A DNA stretch of 64,000 nt, taken from NCBI GenBank assembly GCA_910592205.1, contig CAJVPJ010000004.1:1-64000 (forward strand). Direction: 5' to 3'. The notes beneath the pieces were generated by a model that did not search any database, was not told the DNA's origin, and saw only the letters and a program-made list of their open reading frames with translations. The position numbers and the translations under genes were made by a program. Each line of letters opens with the position of its first letter. Within the stretch, counting starts at the first letter, position 1. Of this stretch, positions 54,878 through 64,000 are shown piece after piece. The stretch comes from Paraglomus occultum. Its lineage: Eukaryota > Glomeromycota > Glomeromycetes > Paraglomerales > Paraglomeraceae.

Positions 54878-56021
54878 AAAATCTAGCCTGTCAAGTGAAG
54901 AGAGTCCCAGTTTGCAGTGATGTTCATATTAAGATCGGTGCCTGTATTTTATTGCTGATTGCGTCCTATTATTATTATAAACAAATAACAGATTTACAGA
55001 CATATGCATAGAAAATTTGTTTATTATCGTTTTCGGTGCTAATATTTCTAGTAAATATTCATGTTTTAAATCGAGAAAGTGGGTAAGTCATAATGACGCG
55101 GTAGACTACTGATTTCGCGTCGTGGATGGTGACTTTAACTACGTTTTTTAAACTTTTGTGAGAAAGTACATTTGTTATTAAGTATAATGTAAGCATTCTA
55201 GAAATTACGGTATTAAAAATAAATATAATAAGAGTAAATGCAGTTAACTTTTTATACCGTTTTTACGTTATACCCTGCGCCAAGATATGACGTGTTGAAT
55301 CTTAATAACTCTGTTTACAGCAGTTTCGGCGCCAAAAATAACTACCCCCGAAATAAGTAAATGTTTTTATTCGTATGTAACTGTTTATATAACGTAAAAA
55401 CTATGCGACGCAAGAGATTTTCTGCTAAAAAAATTCTAATACAGTTATAATGACGCCTATACGCATTAGAACTTTATTAACCGAATTAAAAAAAAAAACT
55501 TAATGCTGACATTGCTAAAATTGTTCCGTTGTGGTAGTAGTATTGTTGGTACGTTATTCGTAAAGCAGGAAGTACTTGCAATTTTTGTGAAGTTGAGCAG
55601 CATAATTATCCTCATTTGACAACCCCCGGAAATCAGGATATTGATGGCTCTGTAAAATTTTCAACAAAGTTAATTTGTTCATAAATACAGACTGCAGGAG
55701 TGGAGAACCGATGGAACAGGAACAAGCTCGTCTCCAAGCTTATATCTGCATATTTAATATGATACATTTTGCAAAATCCTATGTCATGTACCCAATCAAA
55801 AAATGCTTTGAAATCACAATAAAATTTGTGTTTTCAGTCTTATTTGAAAAAATTGCATACCATCGAGACGCTCCAAATCCGAATAAAACAAAGCTGATAT
55901 TAACATTACTGTTGTATTAGAACAGTATATGCTTGTTTATATAGGTCTGCTTACATTTCTGTCTAAGAAAGTTGATCGAATATTTGTTCGTAATACATCT
56001 TCGGAGATTCTCTGTGGGATA

Positions 56022-56829
56022 CAGTGAAACCTTTTTATAGCGCCCGGTCATCCGGTTTTTTTTCTATAACGCCCCACATTTTCGAGAACAAATTTTTACG
56101 TATAAAATTTTTTTTATATTAATATACCGGTCATCATTAATTAAATTGTCTATAACGGCTCTGGTCGAAATTTTGTTGGACGAAATTAGTCATACTATTA
56201 TAAAAAAAATATATAATTTTCCCTTTTTTATACCAGTCGTAACACAATAAATAACCTTCTACTTTTACTTTCCTGTATCTACCATGCTCACGTAAAAAAC
56301 GGGTTTCATTCAATAAATAAACAAATAAACAAACATTCAGAGTTTTGTTCATTATAGAAAACGAAAATTATCAATTAAAGTCAATCGAATTGCACTTCGT
56401 GAAAAGGATAGGCGGTTTTCTATTAAAGAAAATAAAATGACGGCAACGTTATTAAAATAGTCCTATCCGAGAGTAATGAGGAAGAGGTAAATAATTGCAA
56501 TAATGACAATGAGGTTAGTCGAACTCAAAAAAAGGTTTTGTTTGAGGCGACATTGACTGCTTTTAAACAATGATTGAACAGCGGCCAGATAATTTATTTA
56601 TTGCACCAGAAAACGTGGTTAACTTACAACACTTACGACGTAATATTAATTTAAGCAGAATGGACAATCTTGGGCAAGAAGTTTTAGACGCTTTGTGACA
56701 GTTAGACCTGTTATTACATAATGGATTATCCTTATGTGTACTCTTATATTACTTGCGTTTTATATCTTTATCTTATACCGATCAAAAATCCCTGTGGACG
56801 AGGCTGACCGGTATAAAGAAGTTTCGCTG
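56022..56829. mobile_element. Decayed pogo/Tigger-like DNA transposon
   Basis: Left end CAGTGAAACCTTTTTATAG and right end, in reverse, CAGCGAAACTTCTTTATAC; both continue into GGTCA(T/G)CC-like sequence and are flanked by TA (56020-56021, 56830-56831). Internally, subterminal CTATAACG repeats and interrupted frames occur on the plus strand, for example one reading ENVVNLQHLRRNINLSRMDN up to an in-frame stop near 56696. About 800 bases is far shorter than an intact element, so it is internally deleted and inactive. The family assignment is from ends and target site and is tentative. Confidence 0.65.
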
Positions 56830-58366
56830 TATATATTTTAACAGCATATGGTTTGCTAACTCTGTAGTTCCATGTCTATACAAATTCATATATAGCGCCA
56901 CGTTTTTTGCGCAAATATACGAATTAATAGAATCGGACCTGTTTCCTGGAATTTAGTTCATGTGTAATTACAATTATTTTGTGCATTGGTTGGCTCTCCA
57001 ATAAACTTTAATTCACAATGAAAATTATACAAACGCGACCAGAATTTTTAATCGTTTCGACCAATACCGATCTTTAATTTAAAATCTGGCTGAAGGAGAT
57101 ATAATCCAATGTGCTTACTTTTGTACTGATAAATAGAGTTTATTTTCTGATAAATTGCCTCATCTATTTCGAGACACTTTTTTATGCGTTTTAGATGGTC
57201 GAGGCATGTAACATAATGGATAATGTTTCGAACTTGCTTGTGAAAACTCTTATTTTCTTCCAAACCAACGATTGAAGGGTGCTGTCGGGTAAACCAGTTT
57301 TTTTTTTCGGGCGGACTAATTTTTTTACTTTTTTGTTTTTTTTTCTCTCTTACTTTTCTATTTCTGAACTAAAAAAGAGGTAGTTTTTGGATTATTTACC
57401 ACCCTTTCAAGAAACGAGTAGGAATATCTCAAATTTCAGCGCCTGCCGCAAGTCATGGACTAATATATAAGGCCTGACTTAAACCCAATAAAGAATTTAT
57501 CACAAAAAATGCAGAACGGCGTATGGCAAAAAAATTTTGCTGAATTTACGGAATTAATATTCCGAATTAGGTTCTAATTAATCTAGTTCAGTCAATAAAA
57601 CGACGCTGTGTAATAGAAAAATGGTAAACATATTCTCTACTAAATTTCATATGAACGAAAGCTTAACTTTGGAAGTTTTAAACAAGCTATGATATGTGAT
57701 GCGGATATATTATCACGATCAGCAATCACTTTTGGGCAAAATTATTTGTTGTGACTACCGGTTGTAATTGTATATTTACACGAACTTCGTTGAATTATGT
57801 ATTTTATTTCTAATCAACTATTACGAACTTGGGATGACATTAAATATGTAATTTAGGTAATGTGGTTAGGTTATGAATTGAGCAGTTTGTTACTAGCAAA
57901 GACGTTTCCTATCCGAATTAACGCCGTCTTCATTAATCAAGATGCAAAATCAAAACAATTATTATACATTACTAAATAATTATTAAACTCAAACGTGCAA
58001 GTTCGTTAGTTATCGAGCCGAAAGCAATAAAATATAGTAAACTTTTTATTTTGTTTTTCTTAATTTATTTTATATTAATCGTAATCTCAGCATACGAAAT
58101 GACTAACCATATCCAAAATTTTATTTTTACCATATCGACCTATTATCTATTGGTCCCTCGTTCATTTGTCATAGGCAAAGCCCTTCATTCCTTCCATTTT
58201 TCAGTTGCTGCATGGCTCAATCCGGCCATTTTATGCTTTTTATTACTCAAACCCGATTCCTTAAACACTTGCTTAGCATCTTTCCGCAAATCTTCTTGAC
58301 GAAACACTAAATAAATATCGATATTAGTATGGTTATATATATCAGACTGACTCTAAAAATAATTTG

Positions 58367-59447
58367 TTAGAACTCACAAAGTCTATCCGCAAAGTGATGA
58401 TTAGTATCGCGGTGAGTTGCTTCGTCGGCACGAACAGCCAACACGACGTCTCGTAACGTGGCTGTATTGCGATCCAAATTCCAGTAATCGATAGCAAGGT
58501 CTGGTATTTTGTTCGTGTTCTCGATATGACCATTGTCGATTTCGTTCAAAAAGGAGGTGTAGCTGACGATGGCCTCTTCTTCAAGATAACCGACCATTCG
58601 ATGAGCTGTCTTCGGACTAGCCAAATACAACGCGAAGAAACAATTGTAAAACACCCCTTGAACAACAGCAATCAATGCGCGCTCCCATAAGTTAGGCCGA
58701 GATATTGCCATCCACGTCATCAAATGCATTCTGCAAGAGCAACAGAATCAAAGGTAGTAATACGTGCATTGTATTTTTCGACAAGTTCCGTTCATTAAGA
58801 AAGGAATATTCACTCGTACCTTTCATTTTCTGCTTCGTGAAGCAAATGGTCAATCCACCCACCATCGTGTTTCAATTTTCTTAATGATCGTAGATGACGA
58901 ACTGTGCCAGCAACCATTCCAGGAACAGCAGCAACCTTAAAACGTTTACCGTTTTTAATACTAATTACAATCTCTTTTTTTTTTCTTGTCGATTTGCCCA
59001 ATTACTCACCGTCTCCAACATAACCGCTCGATGTATGTACTTTTTTTTGAAGAACCAATCGGTGGGTTTCCTTAACAGTTTAACTGTCACAAAAGCAATC
59101 TTGTCAGACCAGCCGACAGGTTCACGATGTCGATTGATGTCGATATCCCAATTTTCCAGGTCATTTGTGGTCAATGGCTTGGTCGACTCTAGAATCTCAT
59201 GGCGAACTGGTTTCGGGTCATTCATTGTATATAAGAGATCAATAGGTATATTGCCTATGCGATTATTGGAAGTATCGCTATTTTTGGCTGACGACGTGGT
59301 GGTATTCCCTGCTGATGCTGTTTGTGTTTGTTTTGAATCTGAAATAAACCGGATAGATGACCCACGTATCAGGATCTGGGAATGCAATGAAGCAGCACTG
59401 CTTCTTCTCAAAAGAAATGAACAGTTATGAACGATCGAACGAAACAT
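58367..59447 (-). CDS. AOX: Alternative oxidase, mitochondrial
   Basis: Di-iron ubiquinol oxidase of the inner mitochondrial membrane; passes electrons from ubiquinol to oxygen, bypassing complexes III and IV. Three exons: 59447-59010, 58935-58820, 58730-58367, phase-consistent, 305 residues. The N-terminus [20 protein letters not shown] is a typical import presequence followed by a Ser/Thr-rich linker. All iron-ligand motifs are present: LET (144-146), NERMHL (183-188), LEEEA (234-238) and RADEATH (285-291). A hydrophobic helix, [20 protein letters not shown], lies between the second and third motifs. The first intron falls right after LET and the second inside NERMH. The protein ends shortly after the last motif (FADRLCEF), slightly different from the usual tail but complete in ligands. 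Confidence 0.95.
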
Positions 59448-62400
59448 TTTAAGTTGATGGCTAAAAGTGCGTTGCTAAATTCTACATATTAAAGAAATTC
59501 TCCTTTTTAATATAATTGTCATTATTTTTAGACCCTACCTGTCCGGCCCGATCCGCTCCGGTAAGTTAAATCATAATCCAATCAACTTTGAATACAGTCA
59601 TGACATCACAATATGACTTATCGACGTTGGTTACACAAATTCCGCACATTCAGATTACAAATCGAAAATAACACGAGCGACCTCTAACCGCCGCATGATT
59701 GTCCCGAATAATCAGTTATCATTATTGAGTCACCCAGCCCTAAAACGGGTTAGTATTGGGTTTGCCCCTTATATGTAGACCTTATGCTCTGTGCTATTCT
59801 AATAATTACAATATTCTTTCCTATAACGTCGATGCTATATGAAAATTCTGACGATTGAAAGTACAGTAGTGTCTTGCGATAAAACACACTCTGGCTGCTT
59901 ATAATAAACAGGTGTTTGCATTACAAATACTGATACATTTACAGCAAATTATTGGCTGAATCGTTACGACTTCAAATTGAATTTAACCCAGTATAAATAA
60001 TGATCTCCTTTGCATAAGAATTAAGCTTATCAATAAAGTTTATTGAATGTAACCAACAATTTCCTCAGCGCGGTTCTTCAAGAGCCTAGATTCAGGCATG
60101 GAAAAGTATGTGTCAAATAAATCTTGCAGAGTGTGCGATCGAAAACCAATTATCATATTCGATGGAACTATCACATATTCGAAAATCTAAAAAACAATGG
60201 TTTTTAACATAAAAGGTGTGATAATCCCTGGCTGAATTGCACTCACGTGTATCAGACTTTGTATCAACAGCGCAGTTGTACCAGTAACAAGAGAACAGTG
60301 TTCCGAATAATGTCACGCGCACAGTATTGACAACTACACAACACTATGTTTATGTTCTGTATTAAAACTACGAAGTAGTTATGTTATTATATGATAGTTT
60401 AAATTATGCAATTGCAGTGACTCATATATTAATATGGACATTTTTGTCTCTAGTTATAAGGAATTTTACAAATTGAACAAAATTTTTCTTTATAGTACAG
60501 CGTTTTTGCAATTAATCAACAAAATAAATAGTTAGAGAACGACTGCAATATCTATTTTTGAAATTGCATCATTGCTCTAGTAATATTGTTGAGAACATTA
60601 TCTATAATGATATCTGCTTAGTGAACTTATTCGAATGAAATTGATTACACTTATTTTGTTGTAAAATGTTTCAAAACTGCTCAATTGCCTCATTCTTCGG
60701 TTACTTCGGAAATTCTTCTTCCGCGTTATTTCCAACCTTATTTTTATAAACGATTTCCTGGTCAGTTTTTCTATTCAGCAAAATTTTGTCATTAGCAGAT
60801 AATATTGTCGCGTTTTTCTAACAATAAATCGATGCAATCCTGTACTTAACTTTTTTTTTGCAGGACGTTTCTCTCGAGTTTTGATAAAAATAATATCCAG
60901 ATCATTATTAGATGGCGGAACAGTCTTAATCTAGTAGGTTTTCATCACAAGCGGATGCTGTCATATGAATCGCATTCAACATTGCAGAGTCTTGAAGATT
61001 TCTATTCTTACCAACACGTGGACTCGGTTTTCACAAATTAGCCCCAAACGCCTTTGATGGTATAATTAAGCTTAATATTACTATTAAGCGTATGGTATAT
61101 ATTATTCCCTACCACAAAACTATAAATTATTCCTGTATCATGGTTGAAAATGAGCTGCTGTATTTACTGGTTGAAGGTTTACTATTACGTAAAGAAGACA
61201 TTATCGAAGAGTTGACAGATCGCAGCAAGTAACTCTAATCGGATTATTATTTATTACCATCCATATAATTACAGTACTATAATGACAATTGCACTTCGAA
61301 CAAAATGAATCGCTGATGTAGATAGAATTTTATCTTGCGCCAAGAATCGAGAATGGAATATTCACCGTTAAAGAGTAATTTGTAAGCGTAACTTTTGTAA
61401 GTATTGATCAGCCCTTTCGCTCATCTCTATGCGGCTCACTTTTTTAATGACCTCTTCCGGTTGAATTTCCAATATCCCGATGGCTATTTTTAGTAAATTC
61501 AGGGCCGAGGAAACCGCCAAGCGTATAATAATAAGTAACTCACATGATGTTTAATTGTCCAATCACACGGTACGTTCGGATTTGGCAAGATATCCGACAC
61601 TTCGGCTGAACCCCCGTCGGCTAATACCGCAAATTAGCGTCATATATCGTATGCATTATTGACATGGTAAACAAACATAGAAATTATGTTACGTTTTTTC
61701 GATCTTTTACTTGACTCATCTCTCTTAATCGGCACTTTCTTCTCTATTCTCCTTGAACTGGCTGCTGTTTGACTTCTTTAAACATTCTATTTCATCCGAA
61801 TATCTTATTACTCAATTATGGAATTTGTAACACTGAGCGTGATACCTATTTCACATATGTAGAACCAATGTTCCTCGACGTATTATTAATAATAGAAGGA
61901 TTTATATTTAAGAATGGGTTTGATTCGAACGTCACTCGCATCTTGTTTGCTCTAATGGCCGATCGAGAATTGCCTTCACAGACTCGATTTCTGTATCCCA
62001 TGGTTGTGCCTTATTCACATGTGTTACGTAAGTCATACACAATAACAAACTGGAATATCCTTCAGCCCTCGAGACGCCAGCAATATACCCTTCAAAGGGA
62101 TTACAGATTGTACAAGTAGGAAAAATCTTAGATCAAAAGTGTTATTGACATATCCCATTTTGGCCTCGAAAAGCCATTCAGTGATAAATAAGTTCTGGTA
62201 AAAAATATTTCCGTAATCTGCAATGCTATCTTTTTTGGTGATAATGCGTAGTATGAGAATGGTTCGGACTATTTCATGGGGTATAATAAGCTCAGAATTC
62301 ATCGAATCTTCTGATGTGAGCAGGTCCCACAGAATACTGTTTGTATGCATCCGAACATAAAGACCTGAAAGATGTACTGTACCACACAGGCCTTTCTTTA

Positions 62401-62568
62401 CTAATTAGGCTCGACTAAAAGAAGTCAAAACAGAATAAAAAAGAGCTTTATGCACGACTAACAAGCAATCGAGCAATAGAGGGGTTTATCGAAACAAATC
62501 GTAAAGTCATCGTTAACCTTATAAAACATAGAAGCTCGCTTTTTTTTTCCTTCATCGTCTCGTTGATC
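59448..62568. other. Intergenic region, no gene seen
   Basis: About 3.1 kb. The AOX promoter lies at the left end and the bZIP promoter at the right end. A minus-strand stretch near 60670-60860 reads like interrupted transposase-type sequence. A 116-codon plus-strand frame at 61769 lacks an ATG start and any domain. Confidence 0.45.
62520..62526 (+). promoter_or_regulatory. TATA box candidate of the bZIP gene
   Basis: TATAAAA located 43-49 bases upstream of the ATG at 62569, followed by a pyrimidine-rich tract. Position fits a short 5' leader. Confidence 0.45.
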
Positions 62569-63453
62569 ATGAACCCTCAAAACCTATTCGCTCAACAACG
62601 CACATCACATTTCGTAAACGAGCAAGAGATAAACGCAGCGTCACACGGACGACGACTCACCGTGCAAGAGCTACTCACCGACACCGTTCATAACTTAAAT
62701 AACGTTAATAGCGGCAACATAAATGTCTCTCCTACGCATGACCAACAGCACAACCATCATTCATCATGTCCTCCGCCAACTCCACAAATACACGATATAA
62801 ACACCATTCACGAACATAATAATCATTTATTATCGGCGCGAGCTGTAGATTCAGCAAGCACTTTACCATATTTTCGACCTTTAGGCGACTTCGATAATAG
62901 AAATGGATACTCAAAACTGTTACCTCGTCCGACGCCACCTTCTAACGATGAACTAGAAGGCGGCGGAAGTTATGAGAGTAACATCAACCCTAATTATGTA
63001 AACTACAACATAAATATTTCTACTCATAATACGCATACACTATCACCAACTTCACCACCACTATATGCCGTTATGCCTCCAACTTCTCCCGCTACTCCTA
63101 TATCTCCTAACCAGCAGACTCATGCAACAATCCCATTATCAGAACAGCGTGAACGGAACAAGATAGCCTCTGCCAAATATCGTAAAAAGAAACAATTGAT
63201 GAATCAAGAAATGTCTGCTCGGATAAACGAGATGAATTCTAAAATAAGCTCGTTGGAAACCGAAAATACAATGTTGCGGCGGCAATTGGAGGAAGTAAAG
63301 GGGGAAAATCAAGAATTAAGAAACACTATCGATAAGCTAAAAAATAAGCTAGCCAAGGATAAGATATTCAAAAGATTGGAAAGGGTTTCGGCGACATCAG
63401 GGAAAATTCGAAAGGGAGCTGGCGTAAGCGTTGTTATGGCAAGGAAAGGATAA
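62569..63453 (+). CDS. bZIP transcription factor
   Basis: Nuclear DNA-binding dimer. Single exon, 294 residues from the ATG at 62569; two further in-frame codons upstream are not ATG. The N-terminal two thirds are disordered, rich in Asn, His, Pro and Ser. The bZIP domain starts near residue 191: basic region SEQRERNKIASAKYRKKKQ with the invariant Asn and Arg spacing, then a leucine-zipper coiled coil (IS SLETENTMLRRQLEEVKG and further heptads to about residue 265). The NxxASAxYR signature resembles the fungal Cys3/Met4-like bZIP group more than AP-1, but the target genes cannot be told. A basic tail ends the protein. An ATAAATAAATG tract near 63534-63544 is a plausible poly(A) signal. Confidence 0.9.
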   Translation: MNPQNLFAQQRTSHFVNEQEINAASHGRRLTVQELLTDTVHNLNNVNSGNINVSPTHDQQHNHHSSCPPPTPQIHDINTIHEHNNHLLSARAVDSASTLPYFRPLGDFDNRNGYSKLLPRPTPPSNDELEGGGSYESNINPNYVNYNINISTHNTHTLSPTSPPLYAVMPPTSPATPISPNQQTHATIPLSEQRERNKIASAKYRKKKQLMNQEMSARINEMNSKISSLETENTMLRRQLEEVKGENQELRNTIDKLKNKLAKDKIFKRLERVSATSGKIRKGAGVSVVMARKG

Positions 63454-63596
63454 GGGAACAAAACGATAACGTGATAAACTCGGATCTAAGGCAATATAGC
63501 AATGAGGACTATGCTTAGTGTAAATTATTGATTATAAATAAATGTATTCGAGTATAAAAATTTGCGTGGATTTGTGAAGAATTGCCCGTTCAAATT

Positions 63597-64000
63597 TTAT
63601 TTCGTTTTCTTATGGCCTCGGAAGCAAACTCGCTTGCAAGTATTTGTTGTTCGTTTCATGTATCCCGATAGTGAATCATATTTAGTCGGTCCCGCAGACA
63701 ACGTTATGGATAAATCTTTGAGGTATCTACATTGTAATTTTTTCATTAATTAATACCAATTTCCAATTTCTAAGAAACTCTTTTGTTATTCGCGGTAGGA
63801 GAATCATTGTCGATGTTTATAGTATTGCAATCCTTTCAGACAACCACTTTACTTTGGGTCTTTGTCAAGTGATTGAGCAAGGCGGCTTTGTTACGGACAA
63901 TCTCTTCGGGTATGAATTGTTTGGAAGGATTTTCGTAAATCTTTCTGGGCGCATGAATGAATCCTTGTTTGTAAGGGGAAAAAGATCTGAAATCTTTTTT
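63597..64000 (-). CDS. Unrecognised protein, 3' part of a gene cut by the window edge
   Basis: The minus strand is open from the right edge with sequence FSPYKQGFIHAPRKIYENPS and KQFIPEEIVRNKAALLNHLT, then a likely donor CCCAAA/GTAAAG near 63870. An in-phase acceptor CTCAAAG near 63718 leads to a basic last exon, LSITLSAGPTKYDSLSGYMK through CKRVCFRGHKKTK, stop at 63597. Composition and basic tail suggest a ribosomal or other small basic, perhaps mitochondrial, protein, but I recognise no family. The gene is convergent with the bZIP gene, 143 bases between stop codons. The splice is provisional. Confidence 0.45.

Larger units (their letters stand above)
52124..58366. other. Large intergenic region with transposon remains and palindromes
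   Basis: About 6.2 kb. Contains an AT palindrome (52932-52955), a 22-base palindrome (53020-53041), a 27-base tandem duplication (54824-54877) and a decayed pogo-like element (56022-56829). One minus-strand frame (53242-53535 from its ATG) codes for a hydrophobic 97-residue peptide with a long membrane-like segment, but nothing else supports it. No other gene seen. Confidence 0.5.

Noticed and set aside
58894-59430. 178-codon plus-strand open frame over the alternative oxidase gene
   Set aside because: Antisense of a fully motif-supported AOX.

Overview
The window looks like nuclear DNA of a fungus: strongly AT-rich, gene-sparse, with many short GT-AG introns (about 40-280 bases) and families that are fungal or fungal-compatible (DASH subunit SPC19, alternative oxidase, VPS27, bZIP, an HMG-box-like factor). 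A fungal SMG1 kinase together with an AT-rich, transposon-littered landscape points to an early-diverging lineage, most likely Mucoromycota and plausibly an arbuscular mycorrhizal (Glomeromycotina) genome. This lineage call is inference. I saw no rRNA, tRNA, CRISPR or bacterial-type operon.

Layout: 1-4869 holds the 3' part of SMG1 (+). 11647-13117 is a five-exon orphan membrane protein (-). 16055-17538 glucose-6-phosphate 1-epimerase (-) and 17686-19302 a ketopantoate-reductase-like enzyme (+) are head to head across 147 bases. 21916-23930 is a secretory histidine acid phosphatase of the MINPP type (+). 24529-25365 is a multi-pass membrane protein (-). 28768-29292 is a small single-pass protein with a PPxY motif (-). 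31253-34836 VPS27/HRS (-) and 35223-37331 SPC19 (+) share a 386-base divergent promoter. 42591-43531 is a divergent HMG-box-like protein (-). 49048-52123 is a RING E3 (+) with a likely GC-AG intron. 58367-59447 is mitochondrial alternative oxidase (-). 62569-63453 is a bZIP factor (+), convergent with a gene cut by the right edge (-).

About half of the window lies between these genes and is AT-rich. It holds two small foldback elements with TA target sites (37536-37766, 41220-41359), a decayed pogo/Tigger-like DNA transposon (56022-56829), palindromes and microsatellites. The genes are housekeeping or regulatory: RNA surveillance (SMG1), endosomal sorting (VPS27), chromosome segregation (SPC19), sugar-phosphate and inositol-phosphate metabolism, respiration (AOX), ubiquitination and transcription. 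They do not form an obvious cluster. Gene models were built by hand from reading frames and splice signals; every multi-exon model listed with high confidence keeps frame across all of its junctions. I found no convincing wholly new system. The best leads are the long SPC19, the SMG1 gene, the GC-AG intron, the repeat-embedded splice donor, and two orphan proteins.
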